Positions 20,738 to 30,097 of a stretch of 64,000 nt of DNA are shown piece by piece. The notes beneath the pieces were generated by a model. The model searched no databases. It had not been told where the DNA came from and worked only from the letters and a program-made list of their open reading frames with translations. The position numbers and the translations under genes were made by a program. How positions within the stretch are numbered: position 1 is the first letter of the stretch; each line of letters starts with the position of its first letter. Origin of the DNA: RPQJ01 sp963793675 (GTDB taxonomy: Bacteria; Pseudomonadota; Gammaproteobacteria; Steroidobacterales; Steroidobacteraceae); assembly GCA_963793675.1 (NCBI GenBank), contig CAWCBA010000002.1, positions 558,001-622,000 on the forward strand, given 5' to 3'.

Positions 20738-20779
20738 ATGTGGCGGGGGTTGCAGGGGGAGTGCACCCCAGAGCCACAT
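20738..20779. repeat. Hairpin with GCAGGGGGAGTGC loop, copy 2
   Basis: Arms ATGTGGC (20738-20744) and GCCACAT (20773-20779) enclose GGGGT/ACCCC and a loop with GCAGGGGGAGTGC (20752-20764). The loop equals that of the hairpin 60 bp upstream, while the stem is unrelated in sequence. Confidence 0.75.
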
Positions 20780-20886
20780 CAAGCGAAGCCGCTGGACGGT
20801 TTTGAGACTACGTCTGATGCTGCAGTGCGACAAACGAAGTTTCATCAATCGATGAATGACATTTCGTCACTCTCCGGCGTTCGGAG

Positions 20887-21804
20887 TCATGCCGGAACCT
20901 GGAACTGTTCGATCGACCACGCGACCAGTGCGCGGACTTCCGAGCGCTCGAAATCACCACGCCGGGCCACCAGGTAATAGGCCTCTTCCCCACGCAGGTC
21001 GAACCCCTCGATGTGCACCAGCGCGCCACGTTCGAACCAGGGCTGGCAGACGATCGCAGGCACCAGCGCGATCCCGCCACCGCGCTCCGCGGCGCGGGTG
21101 ACGGCGACCATGTTGTCGAAGTCGACCACGTTGCTGACCAGGCGCAGGTCGAGCCCGACCTGGTTGAGCCAGAGATCCCAGACGTCGTTGCGGAAACTGT
21201 GATGCATGATCAGGGTCTGGCCGTCGAACGCGCGCGCGTTCAGCTTGCCAGCCATGGAACTGGCCACTTTCGGCGATGCCGCCGCCACCAGCTGCAAGGG
21301 CATGAGACGCACGGCCTCCACATCGCCGTCGGCGGGCGGGCTGCCCGACAGGACGATCGAGACGTCCGTGAAACCCGAATGCTGGCCGGGGCGCGGGTCG
21401 TGCGTGTCGACCTGGATGTCGATGCCGGGATGGCGGGCGTGGAAGTCGGGCAAGCGTGGCGCAAACAGTTCACTGGCGAAGAACGGCGGCATCACGATCG
21501 TCAGTTGGCGCCTTGCGCCGGACGTGTTACGCGTTCGCTCGATGGCCGTGCTCAAGGCGCCCAGGGCCGGCTCGAGGTCATCCAGCAGTTGCCGGCCAAC
21601 GGGGGTCAGCACCACGGACCGCGTCCGGCGCTGGAACAGCGTGACGCCGAGTTGTTCTTCGAGTTCCTTGACCTGGTGACTGACGGCCGAGGGCGTCAGC
21701 GACAGGCGGTCTGCCGCATCCTTGAAACTCGAGTGACGAGCCGCGAGACAAAAAGCCCGCAACAGTCGTAGAGGCGGCGTCCTGAGTTGGGCAACCATGT
21801 CCAT
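20887..21804 (-). CDS. LysR-family transcriptional regulator, GcvA-like
   Basis: The protein of about 305 residues has an N-terminal helix-turn-helix typical of the GcvA group (LRLLRAFCLAARHSSFKDAA, LTPSAVSHQVKELEEQLGV, LFQRRTRSVVLTPVGRQLL) and a periplasmic-binding-like effector domain (VMPPFFASELFAPRLPDF, GIALVPAIVCQPWFERGALV). In-frame ATGs lie at 21804 and 21798; a TTG at 21831 is less likely. GcvA-type regulators often control a neighbouring divergent gene, but here the flanking GNAT gene lies upstream on the same strand, so the target is not evident. It is complete and ends 230 bp from the terminator it shares with the HNH gene. Confidence 0.88.
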   Translation of the reverse strand: MDMVAQLRTPPLRLLRAFCLAARHSSFKDAADRLSLTPSAVSHQVKELEEQLGVTLFQRRTRSVVLTPVGRQLLDDLEPALGALSTAIERTRNTSGARRQLTIVMPPFFASELFAPRLPDFHARHPGIDIQVDTHDPRPGQHSGFTDVSIVLSGSPPADGDVEAVRLMPLQLVAAASPKVASSMAGKLNARAFDGQTLIMHHSFRNDVWDLWLNQVGLDLRLVSNVVDFDNMVAVTRAAERGGGIALVPAIVCQPWFERGALVHIEGFDLRGEEAYYLVARRGDFERSEVRALVAWSIEQFQVPA

Positions 21805-21986
21805 TCCGTTCGTTTCGCAAGAGACCGGCAAGTTGCGTGCCAGCCGGAACGAACTGGCTGAAAGTCGATATAAAACAGAGGTATGCGGCGGGCCGGCGGG
21901 TTTTGTCCCGCCGCGTGTCAGGCCCAGCGCGCACGATTATAGCGCTCGTGGACCGGTGATCTGCACCGAACTGTGCAAGCTCGCGG

Positions 21987-22524
21987 TCAGGGTGCAAGCC
22001 GCGCCATCAGCAGCGCGTCGTAATCGACGCCGTCGACACGCATGTAGTTGCGGCAGGTGCCTTCTGCGACGAAGCCGAACCGTCGATAGAGCCCGATGGC
22101 AGGAGCGTTGTCCGAGCGCACGATCAACTCGGACCGCCTGATCCCGCGCTCCGGTGCCAGTTCGAGCGCGGTCGCGAGCAGGCGGCTGCCGATGCCCTGG
22201 CCCCGGTAAGCCGCGACGATCCCCATGCCGAGCACGGCAGTGTGCCGCAGTGTCGGTGCGGCCTTCGGTCGCAGGTCGCACCAGCCAACCACTCCGTCGT
22301 TGGCCACCGCCACCACGTGCACCGCGCCGGCCTGCAGAGCTGTCGAGCACCAGTCGGCGCGTGCGCCAGAACGACGGCGCCTCGAGCATCGCGAGGTAGC
22401 GGCGTTCCTTCGCGACGTCGTCGAGGGCTGCGTGGAAGCCCGCGATGTGCTGCCGGCCGATCGGCACGATTGCGATGCTTGCCGCCGTCGAGGTGGCCGC
22501 CGTGGGCCCGGAGACGCTGCTCAT
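21987..22524 (-). CDS. GNAT-family N-acetyltransferase (frameshifted)
   Basis: The corrected product of about 178 residues is a RimI/RimJ-like acetyltransferase. It begins with a low-complexity N-terminus and GRQHIAGFHAALDDVAKERRYLA. The acetyl-CoA site is clear: LGMGIVAAYRGQGIGSRLL (motif A, Q/RxxGxG/A) and NAPAIGLYRRFGFVAEGTCR (motif B). The frame breaks near 22338 (one extra base in the AGC-T-CTG context), between LVLDS and LQAGAVHVVAVAND. The substrate cannot be inferred. The gene is divergent from the hydroxylase gene with 87 bp between. Confidence 0.8.
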
Positions 22525-22611
22525 GGGCGCATCCTCGCACGGGTCGCCCGTCGCGCGTCGTCGGTCAGGAAGCTGCCAAGGTGCCACCCGATCTCTTATC
22601 CTTCGCGCACC

Positions 22612-23794
22612 ATGAATGCACCCCTCAACGATGGCCCCGCGCTCGCACGCGCTGCGGCCGACGCCCTCCGCCGTGGCGATGCTCGCGCCGCCCGCGATCT
22701 TTTCATGCAGGCGGCGCAGGCCGGGCCGGCCGACGTCGCCGTCATGCTGGGACTTGCCTACTCGTGCCGCTCCTTGCAGGACTGGGACGGGATGGGCGCC
22801 TCCGTCGACCGCGTGCTTGCGCTCGACCCGCGCAACGTGCGCGCGTTCCTGATGAAAGGCGACGCGCTCGAGCACGCGGGCGATTCGCGAGCCGCGACGG
22901 CCTGTTACCGTGCGGCCCTGCGCATGGCGCCGCCGGCAGACAGGCTACCGCCGGATCTGCTGCAGGAGCTGCGCCGCGCGCAGCAGGCGAGCGATCAGTT
23001 CGTGCAGCGCTACGAGAAGTACCTGCGCGCCTGGCTCAAGTCGCGGGGCTACGACGGAATCGCAGTCGGACACGCGCTTCGGCCAGGCGTTCGATATCCT
23101 GCTCGGCCGCAGGCGCGCCTACCTGCAGGAGCCGCGCCATTTCTATTTTCCGCAGCTGCCGCAGAGGCAGTTCTACGATCGAGCGGACTTGCCGTGGCTC
23201 GACGCGGTCGAGGCGGCGACGGACGACATCCGGGCGGAACTGCAGGCCGTGCTGCAGGACGGCGCGGCCTTCAAGCCGTACCTGACGGGCGACGCGAGCC
23301 GTCCTGACCCGGGCCCGACGGGGATGACCGGCCAGCCCGCGTGTACCGCATTCCACCTCTGGCGGAACGGCGAACTGCACCAGGCCAATGCCGCGCGCTG
23401 CCCGCGGACGCTGGCTGCGTTGGCCGCTGCACCATTGGCGAAGGTTCCCGGGCGAGCGCCTTCCGTGTTGTTCTCGCAGTTGCAGCCGGGCACGCACATA
23501 CCGCCGCACAACGGGATGCTCAATACCCGCCTGATCGTCCACCTGCCGTTGATCGTGCCGGGCAAATGCCGTTTCCGCGTCGGCAACGAAGTGCGCGAGT
23601 GGCAGGAAGGCCGCGCGCTGGTGTTCGACGATTCGATCGACAACGAGGGGTGGAACGACAGCGACCGCACGCTGGTGATCCTGCTGTTCGACATCGCCCG
23701 GCCCGACCTGACCGCGGACGAGGATCGCTGGGTTGCGACGCTGCTGGAAGGCATCGACGCGTTTGCCGGCCAGAAGACCGAGTGGGACATCTAG
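22612..23794 (+). CDS. TPR protein with aspartyl/asparaginyl beta-hydroxylase domain (frameshifted)
   Basis: Residues 1-130 form TPR-like helices (ALARAAADALRRGDARAARD, LGLAYSCRSLQDW). The C-terminal ~250 residues are an aspartyl/asparaginyl beta-hydroxylase domain, a 2-oxoglutarate/iron dioxygenase fold: LQPGTHIPPHNGMLNTRLIV with the first metal His, then GKCRFRVGNEVREWQEG and VFDDSIDNEGWNDSDRT. In relatives the last motif reads EHEAWN, with the second metal-binding His where this protein has Asn. The frame breaks near 23068 (one extra G, GTCGGAC for GTCGAC). The start is the ATG at 22612. The next gene begins 12 bp after its stop, so the two are probably co-transcribed. Confidence 0.82.
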
Positions 23795-23806
23795 GCCCCG
23801 CACGCG

Positions 23807-24700
23807 ATGCTCTATCTCGTCGATGCCAGCGTTTTCATCTTCCGCGCATGGTTCTCGGTGCCCGTGGAGGTCGCCGATCGCGACGGCAATCCCGTCAATG
23901 CCGTGCTCGGCTTCGCGCGCTTCCTCGCCGAATTGCTCGAAAAGGAATCCCCGCGGCATATCGCCGTCGCGTTCGACGAGAGCCTCGAGCAGGGCTATCG
24001 CAATGAAATCTATCCGGCCTACAAGGCAAACCGGGAGCCGGCACCGGTCGAGCTGAAGCGGCAGTTCGCGCTGTGCCAGGAAATCTGCGCTGCGCTCGGC
24101 GTCGCGCGCTACAGCAGTTCGCGCTACGAGGCCGACGACATCATCGGGACACTGGCTACGCGCGCGCGTGCGGCGGGCCTGCCCGTCACGATCGTGAGCC
24201 GCGACAAGGACCTGACGCAGCTCCTGTCGTCGGTCGATGTGTACTGGGACGCGGTGGCCGACGTCCGCTACGGGTACGACGACATTGCCGAGCGATTCGG
24301 CGTGGTCCCGGAACGCATGGCGGACTTCCTCGCGCTCATGGGCGATGCCGTCGACAACATCCCGGGCGTGCCGGGCGTGGGCCGCAAGACGGCGCAGACC
24401 CTGCTCAAGCATTTCCACACGCTCGACGGCGTGCTCGATGGCATCGACCAGATCGGCAAACTGAAATTCCGCAATGCCTCGTTCGTTGCCGCAAGCCTGC
24501 GTGAACATCGCGAGACAGCGCTGCTGTCGCGGCAACTGACCGCGATCGCATGTGACATGCCGCTGCCGATCAGCCGCATGAGCGAGTTGCGGCTCCTGCC
24601 GCCGGACCTCGCGACGCTCGATACGTTCTGTGAGACACAGGGCTTCGGCCGGTTGCTGCGCGACCAGGCGCGACGACTGCATTCGCGGCATGCGGCCTGA
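23807..24700 (+). CDS. 5'-3' exonuclease, ExoIX/Pol I N-domain family
   Basis: This 297-residue protein is the stand-alone form of the polymerase I 5'-nuclease domain. Key motifs are MLYLVDASVFIFRAWF, AVAFDESLEQGYRNEIYPAYKANRE, YEADDIIGTLATRA, VSRDKDLTQLL, and the helix-hairpin-helix LMGDAVDNIPGVPGVGRKTA; the acidic metal ligands are all present. In the E. coli paralogue Xni (ExoIX) several ligands are missing, so this copy is probably fully active as a flap endonuclease. It is complete. Its neighbours are the hydroxylase upstream and the fructosamine kinase 27 bp downstream. Confidence 0.9.
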   Translation: MLYLVDASVFIFRAWFSVPVEVADRDGNPVNAVLGFARFLAELLEKESPRHIAVAFDESLEQGYRNEIYPAYKANREPAPVELKRQFALCQEICAALGVARYSSSRYEADDIIGTLATRARAAGLPVTIVSRDKDLTQLLSSVDVYWDAVADVRYGYDDIAERFGVVPERMADFLALMGDAVDNIPGVPGVGRKTAQTLLKHFHTLDGVLDGIDQIGKLKFRNASFVAASLREHRETALLSRQLTAIACDMPLPISRMSELRLLPPDLATLDTFCETQGFGRLLRDQARRLHSRHAA

Positions 24701-24727
24701 GTCGACGCCCGCCGGCGCGAGGATGTC

Positions 24728-25625
24728 ATGAGCGCCGACGTCGCGATCTGCACCTGGCTGTCCCGCAGCAGTGGCCGGCAGTTTGCGGCGGCTGCCGCAG
24801 CGGAAGTCGGCAGCAGCATTCATCGTTGCGTTCACTGGCGCGGCGAGGGTGGCGACGCGTTCGTCAAGATCGCCGCTGCCGACAGGCGACTCGCATTCGA
24901 AGCCGAAGCAGAAGGCCTGCAGGTGCTGGCCGAGGCCGGCGCCTTGCGCGTGCCCGCGGTGCTTGCAGTGGGAGAGGCGGGCGGTCACGCGCTGCTGGCG
25001 CTCGAATGGCTGGATCTCGAGCCTGCGGGCGAAGGAGACGGTGCGCTGCAGGCGCAGCTCGGGGAACAGCTTGCGATGCAGCATCGGATGATGGCGCCGC
25101 GCTTCGGCTGGCACCGCGACAACACCATCGGCGCAACCCCGCAACAGAACGCATGGGACGACGATTGGGTGCGGTTCTTCCGCGAGCGACGGCTGGGCAT
25201 GCAAATGGACCTGGCGGCCCGCAATGGGCTTGGGACCCGTTGCGTGGATCGCGGCCGCGAACTGGCTGATCGCTGCGGGGCGTTCTTCTCCAGCTACCGC
25301 CCGGTCCCGTCGCTGCTGCACGGGGACCTGTGGGGTGGCAACTGGGGCGTGGTCGCGGGCACGGGACAGCCCGCGGTCTTCGATCCTGCGGTGTACTACG
25401 GCGATCGCGAGGCGGACCTGGCGATGACCCGGCTATTCGGCGGCTTTGGTCCGCAGTTCTACGCTGCGTACCAGTCTGCCTGGCCAATGGACCAGGCGGC
25501 CGGTACGCGCCGCACGCTCTACAACCTGTACCACGTGCTGAATCACTTCAATCTCTTCGGCGGCGGCTACGGCCGGCAGGCGGAAGGGATGATCGACCAA
25601 GCTGCTCGCCGAATTCGGGGCATGA
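24728..25625 (+). CDS. Fructosamine kinase family protein (frameshift at 3' end)
   Basis: The protein of about 298 residues belongs to the fructosamine-3-kinase/ketosamine kinase family, which phosphorylates glycated amines so that they break down. Seen are the glycine-free N-lobe (SIHRCVHWRGEGGDAFVKIA), the catalytic loop LLHGDLWGGNWGV, and the DFG-like VFDPAVYYGDREADLAMT, then YNLYHVLNHFNLFGGGY. The frame runs on to 25717 through a hairpin terminator, but one extra A near 25598 explains this: removing it gives a normal end DQLLAEFGA and TGA at 25623-25625. This kinase is often found as a single gene; here it follows the exonuclease gene closely. Confidence 0.87.
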
Positions 25626-25660
25626 AAAAACCGGAGCAGGAGGGGGACGTCCTGCTCCGG
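25625..25660 (-). terminator. Rho-independent terminator for leftward transcription
   Basis: CCGGAGCAGGA (25631-25641) pairs with 25650-25660 around an 8-nt loop. On the minus strand the stem is followed by six T (A-run 25625-25630). It should end the ydc-type operon or the small ORF just upstream of it. It directly abuts the stop of the converging fructosamine kinase gene. Confidence 0.85.
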
Positions 25661-25681
25661 TGTACGGTCGGCGTCGAGGGC

Positions 25682-25777
25682 TTAATGCATCCGTCCCTGC
25701 TGCCTGATATCGGCTGATGCTGCCTCTCGGCCTGAGCCAGGCTCGCCCTGGGGGCAGGGCTCGCTTGACGCAGGCAT
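25682..25777 (-). CDS. Possible 31-residue small protein ahead of a terminator
   Basis: An ATG at 25777 preceded by GAGG at a 6-nt spacing opens a 31-codon frame ending in TAA at 25682, only 22 bp before the terminator stem. The product (start MPASSEPCPQGEPGSG) is hydrophilic with a single Cys and no membrane helix. It would be the last gene of the leftward operon, about 105 bp after the dehydrogenase stop. I do not recognise it, and short frames arise readily by chance in GC-rich DNA. Confidence 0.25.
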   Translation of the reverse strand: MPASSEPCPQGEPGSGREAASADIRQQGRMH

Positions 25778-25882
25778 CGTGCGCCTCGCAACAGGTCAGT
25801 GTCGTGACAGGTTCGTTGCGTTGACGTTGCAGGTCGTGCCGGTCCGTTGCGGTTGCCCGCGTAACTGCCTGTTTGCCAGAGC

Positions 25883-27307
25883 CTAAAGCTTCGCCATGAC
25901 GTGCCGCACCGCCGAATAATCCTCGAGCGCGTAGGCGGAGAGATCCTTGCCGTAGCCGGAGCGCTTCAGTCCGCCGTGCGGCATCTCGCTGACCAGCATG
26001 AAGTGCGTGTTGATCCACGTGCAACCGTACTGCAGGCGCGCGGCGACCGACATCGCCTTGCCGACATCCTGCGTCCACACCGAAGACGCGAGTCCGTACT
26101 CCGAATCGTTGGCCCACCTGACGGCGTCGTCCGCGTCCTTGAAGCGCGTGACCGATACGACGGGGCCGAACACTTCGCGCTGCACGATCTCGTCGCTCTG
26201 CCGCGCGTTCGCGATGACCGTCGGTTCGAAGAAAAAGCCGCCGCCTGCGCCGGCGTTGCCGCCCGCGGTGACTTCGATGTGTTTCTGCCGCCGCGCGCGC
26301 TTGACGAAACCCGCGACGCGATCGCGCTGCTCGGCGCTGATCAGCGGACCCATCTCGACGCCCTTCGCCGTCTGCGGCCCGGTCTTGATCGTGCTTACCG
26401 CGCTCGAGAGATCGGCGACGAGCCGGTCGTACACCTTCGCGCCCGCATAGATGCGGCAAGCGGCCGTGCAGTCCTGGCCCGCGTTGTAGTAGCCGAAGGT
26501 GCGCACGCCCTCGACGACGCTTTGCAGGTCCGCATCGTCGAACACGATCACGGGCGCCTTGCCGCCGAGTTCGAGGTGCGTGCGCTTGATGCCGTCGGCG
26601 GCCTGCATGAGGATCCTGCCGCCCGTCGCGACGTCGCCGGTCAGCGAGATCATGCGCACCTTCGGATGCCTCGTGAGCGGCGCGCCGACGCTGCGGCCGC
26701 GACCGCAGACGATGTTCACGACACCAGCCGGAAAGATTTCCGCGAGCAGTTCGCCGAGCTTCAGCGCGGTGAGCGGCGTCTGTTCGGAGGGCTTCAGCAC
26801 GACGGTGTTGCCCGCCGCGAGCGCGGGTCCGAGCTTCCAGGCCGCCATCATCAGCGGGTAATTCCACGGCGCGATCGATGCAACGACGCCGATCGGGTCG
26901 CGGCGAATCATGCTGGTGAACCCGGCGAGGTATTCTCCGGCAACGGCGCCCGTCATCGTGCGGCAGGCGCCGGCGAAGAAACGGAACACGTCGGCGATCG
27001 CAGGAATCTCGTCGTTGAGCGCAGCCGCCAGCGGCTTGCCGCAGTTCTGCGATTCCACCTTGGCGAACGCGGCACCGTCGGCTTCGATGCGGTCGGCAAG
27101 CTTCAGCAGGAGGTACGCGCGGTCCTTCGGCGCAGTGCGCGCCCAGCCCTCGAAGGCGGCGTCGGCCGCCTTCACGGCTGCGTCGACCTGTCCGCGCGAG
27201 GCTTCGGCAACCCGGGCCAGCACCTTGCCGGTGGCGGGGTTCAGCACGTGCTCGACCTTGCCTTCGCCTGCGACGAGCTTGCCATTGATCAGGAGCTTGG
27301 TTTGCAT
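25883..27307 (-). CDS. patD: Gamma-aminobutyraldehyde dehydrogenase
   Basis: The 474-residue NAD-dependent aldehyde dehydrogenase matches PatD (YdcW), which oxidises 4-aminobutanal from putrescine to GABA. Visible are the Asn/Lys region APWNYPLMMAAWKLGPALAAG with KPSEQTP, the catalytic Glu in THLELGGKAPVIVF, and the catalytic Cys in YYNAGQDCTAACRIY, whose GQDCTAACR wording is typical of PatD. It is the last main gene of a five-gene cluster with the same order as E. coli ydcSTUVW, which supports the putrescine assignment. It is complete. Confidence 0.88.
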   Translation of the reverse strand: MQTKLLINGKLVAGEGKVEHVLNPATGKVLARVAEASRGQVDAAVKAADAAFEGWARTAPKDRAYLLLKLADRIEADGAAFAKVESQNCGKPLAAALNDEIPAIADVFRFFAGACRTMTGAVAGEYLAGFTSMIRRDPIGVVASIAPWNYPLMMAAWKLGPALAAGNTVVLKPSEQTPLTALKLGELLAEIFPAGVVNIVCGRGRSVGAPLTRHPKVRMISLTGDVATGGRILMQAADGIKRTHLELGGKAPVIVFDDADLQSVVEGVRTFGYYNAGQDCTAACRIYAGAKVYDRLVADLSSAVSTIKTGPQTAKGVEMGPLISAEQRDRVAGFVKRARRQKHIEVTAGGNAGAGGGFFFEPTVIANARQSDEIVQREVFGPVVSVTRFKDADDAVRWANDSEYGLASSVWTQDVGKAMSVAARLQYGCTWINTHFMLVSEMPHGGLKRSGYGKDLSAYALEDYSAVRHVMAKL

Positions 27308-27347
27308 GGGTCCGCCTCTCGGGAATGTTGCAGGACAGCGCGGCGCG

Positions 27348-28173
27348 TCAGTTACCCTGCGACTGCTCGTCCGGCCGCGTCAGGTAATACGCGAGCAGGA
27401 TCGGAACGAGCGTGACGAGGATCACGACGACCGCGACGACGTTGGTGACGGGCCGCTCGCGCGGCCGGAACAATTCGCTGTAGAACCAGATCGGCAGCGT
27501 ACGCTCGTGTCCGGCCGTGAACAGCGTGACGATGATCTCGTCGAACGACAGTGCGAAGGCCAGCATGCCTCCGGCCAGCAGCGCCGTGGCGATCTGCGGC
27601 AGCAGCACGTAACGGAAGGTCTGGTGACCGCGCGCGCCGAGGTCCATCGAGGCTTCGACCCAGCTCGGCGGAATGCGGCGCAGGCGTGCGACGACGTTGT
27701 TGTAGACGATGACGAGGCAGAACGTCGCGTGACCGGCGACGATGGTCCAGAAGCCCGGGTCGATTCCGGCCGTGCGCATGCCGGCGAGCAGGGCGAGACC
27801 GGTGAGGATGCCCGGCAGTGCGATCGGCAGCACGAACAGCAGCGTGATCGACTCCTTGCCGCGGAAGCTGCGGCGGGCGAGCGCGAATGCGGCCAGCGTG
27901 CCGAGGATGATGGCGAGCAGCGTGCGCGACCGCGGCCACCAGCAGCGACAGGCGCATCGACTCCCAGATGTCGTTGCGGGCGAAGGCCACGTCGAACCAG
28001 TGCAGCGTCAACCCGGGCGGAGGGAACTGGTACGTGCGATCTTCCGTAGTGAACGCATACAGCGTGATCACCCAGACGGGCGCGTGCAGGAACACCAGGC
28101 CGACTGCCGCCATCACTCTGGTGAACGGCGAGGCGCGTTCCCACGACGGGCGGCGAGGTCGCTCAGAGCGCAT
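27348..28173 (-). CDS. ydcV: Putrescine/spermidine-type ABC transporter permease 2 (YdcV/PotC-like, frameshifted)
   Basis: This is an inner-membrane permease of the polyamine ABC family with about six helices (VMAAVGLVFLHAPVWVITLY, LPGILTGLALLAGM, ATALLAGGMLAFALSFDEII, VVVILVTLVPILLAYYL). The coupling loop EAA motif is VEASMDLGARGHQTFRYVLLP. A one-base insertion near 27929 breaks the frame between SLLVAAV and RTLLAIILGTLAAFALARRS. Its start overlaps the end of the preceding permease gene by 11 bp. It works with the neighbouring permease, ATPase and binding lipoprotein. Confidence 0.85.
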
Positions 28174-29071
28174 CGAACGCCCCCAGTCGCCTGGCGAGCA
28201 TCAGGTACAGGCCGATCAGCACGATCGGCACCACCGAGAATGCAGCCGCGAGCGGCAGGTTCCCGGCGGTGCCCTGCTGCTGGTAAACCATCATGCCGAT
28301 GAAGTAACCCGGCGCGCCGACCACGCTCGGGATGATGTAGTCGCCGAGCGTGAGCGAAAACGTGAAGATCGAACCCGCCGCGAGACCAGGCAATGCGAGC
28401 GGCAGGACGACGTTGCGGAACGTCTGGCCGGGCCTGGCGCCCAGATCGGCCGAGGCCTGCAGCAGTGAGGCCGGCACGCGTTCGAGCGCCGCGGCGAGCG
28501 GCAGGATCATGAACGGCAACCACATGTATACGAACACGACGAACATGCCGATGTACGACGACGCCAGCGACGGCCCGCCGACGACGGGCACGGCCAGCGC
28601 CTTGTCCAGTGCACCCATGAGGCCGAGGTGCTCGAAGCCCCAGCTCGCGATGCCCTGCTTGGCGAGGATCAATCGCCACGCATAGACCTTGACGAGGTAG
28701 CTGGTCCACATCGGCAGCATCACGCCCACATAGAACAGTGCCTTGGTGCGTGGCCCCGCGTAGCGCGCCATGTACAGCGCCACCGGAAACGCGATGACCG
28801 CCGCAGCCATGGTGACGGCGACCGCCATCAGCAGCGTGCGCAGGATGATGTCGACGTGCGCGGGCCGCGTGAGCAGCTGCCGGTACGTCGCGAGCGTGAA
28901 CTCCGGCACGATCCGCGCCGTGAACTCGTCGATCGCATAGAAGCTCTGCAGCAGCAGGGTGAAGAGCGAGCCGAGATAGACGATGCCGAGCCAGAGCAGC
29001 GGCGGGGCGAGCAGCAACGCGAAGTAGAACGCCCGGCGTCCCTGCAGTGAAAACTCCGCGCGACCGGTCAT
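28163..29071 (-). CDS. ydcU: Putrescine/spermidine-type ABC transporter permease 1 (YdcU/PotB-like)
   Basis: The 302-residue permease has six to seven helices (YFALLLAPPLLWLGIVYLGS, LLMAVAVTMAAAVIAFPVAL, GMFVVFVYMWLPFMILPLAA) and the EAA-type coupling motif LLQASADLGARPGQTFRNVVLP. The ATG at 29071 lies two bases after the TGA of the ATPase gene (29074-29076). Because the ATPase frame is shifted upstream, the two genes look like one 653-residue fusion, but this is an artefact. The reading frame of this gene itself is intact. Confidence 0.9.
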   Translation of the reverse strand: MTGRAEFSLQGRRAFYFALLLAPPLLWLGIVYLGSLFTLLLQSFYAIDEFTARIVPEFTLATYRQLLTRPAHVDIILRTLLMAVAVTMAAAVIAFPVALYMARYAGPRTKALFYVGVMLPMWTSYLVKVYAWRLILAKQGIASWGFEHLGLMGALDKALAVPVVGGPSLASSYIGMFVVFVYMWLPFMILPLAAALERVPASLLQASADLGARPGQTFRNVVLPLALPGLAAGSIFTFSLTLGDYIIPSVVGAPGYFIGMMVYQQQGTAGNLPLAAAFSVVPIVLIGLYLMLARRLGAFDAL

Positions 29072-29073
29072 GG

Positions 29074-30097
29074 TCAGTCCCGCAGCGGGACGGCGTATTC
29101 GGGCCGCCAGGCAAGCCGCACACGCGCGCCCGTCGTCAGCCCCGGGACACCGCCGCCGGTGGACTCGGACCACGCCACGGCCAGGGTCGTGCGCTCGTCC
29201 ACCTTCACGCGCAGCCGGCTGCTCGCGCCGTGATAGAGGACGTTGACGACTTCGCCGCTGCACTGGACGGACCCGTCCGGCGCCGGCTCGCCTGGCTGCG
29301 AGAAGCTCGATCAGTTCGGGCCGGATCGCAAAGGCATGGCCACTGCCGGTCAGGACCTGCGCGGCGTCGCGCCCGACCACGTTGGCACTGCCGACGAAAC
29401 TGGCAACGAACGCGGTCTGCGGCCGGTTGTAGAGTTCGCGCGGCGTGTCGAGTTGCTCGACGCGGCCCTGGCTGAACACGGCAACGCGATCGGCCATGCT
29501 CAGCGCCTCGCCCTGGTCGTGCGTGACGAACACGAACGTGATGCCGAGACGTTGCTGCAGGCCCTTGAGTTCCGACTGCATTTCTTCGCGCAGCTTGAGG
29601 TCGAGCGCTCCGAGTGGCTCATCGAGCAGCAACACCTTCGGGCGGTTGATCAGCGCGCGCGCCAGCGCCACGCGCTGACGCTGGCCACCGGAGAGCTGGT
29701 GCGGCCGACGTGCGCCGAATTCGCCGAGTTGCACGAGATCGAGCATTGCAGCGGCCTGCTGTGCACGGCCGGCGGCGGCGATGCCACGCACCCGCAATCC
29801 GTACGCTACGTTCTCCGCCACGGTCATGTGCGGAAACAGGGCGTAGTCCTGGAACACGGTGTTGACGTTGCGTGCGAACGGCGGCGTGTTCGTGACGTCC
29901 TCGCCGTCGAGCAGGATGGTGCCGCTGTCGGGCTGGTCGAAGCCCGCAATCAGGCGCAGGCACGTGGTCTTGCCGGAGCCCGACGGGCCGAGCAGGGCGA
30001 AGAACTCACCGGGTGCGATCGTCAGCGAAACGGAGTCGAGCGCAATTACGGATCCAAAGGCGCGGCGCGTTGCGCGCAGTTCGATCGCGGGAGTCAT
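29074..30097 (-). CDS. ydcT: Putrescine/spermidine-type ABC transporter ATPase (YdcT/PotA-like, frameshifted)
   Basis: The ATPase has Walker A LLGPSGSGKTTCLRLIAG, Q-loop VFQDYALFPHMTVAENVAYG, signature QLSGGQRQRVALARAL, Walker B VLLLDEPLGALD and the switch His in FVFVTHDQGEALSMAD, all in the first ~220 residues. The C-terminal TOBE-like domain, which binds regulators or stabilises the dimer, is split by a frame break near 29290 (one extra C). The corrected tail (VQCSGEVVNVLYHGASSRLR) ends in VPLRD and a TGA. The start is the ATG at 30097. It energises the two permeases encoded downstream. Confidence 0.88.

Larger units (their letters stand above)
20350..20886. other. Repeat-rich intergenic region between two converging genes
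   Basis: This 537-bp stretch separates the HNH gene from the converging LysR gene. It holds four copies of a GGCAGACRCG-type core in palindromic arrangement (20383-20609), a bidirectional terminator (20631-20653) and two further hairpins that share a loop (20670-20779). The remaining ~100 bp before the LysR stop are less GC-rich and show nothing I recognise. I see no credible gene here; open frames across it are by-products of high GC. Confidence 0.7.

Noticed and set aside
20378..20780. CRISPR-like array or integron attC sites
   Set aside because: Repeats are few, inverted rather than direct, and unevenly spaced; there are no cas, integrase or transposase genes nearby.
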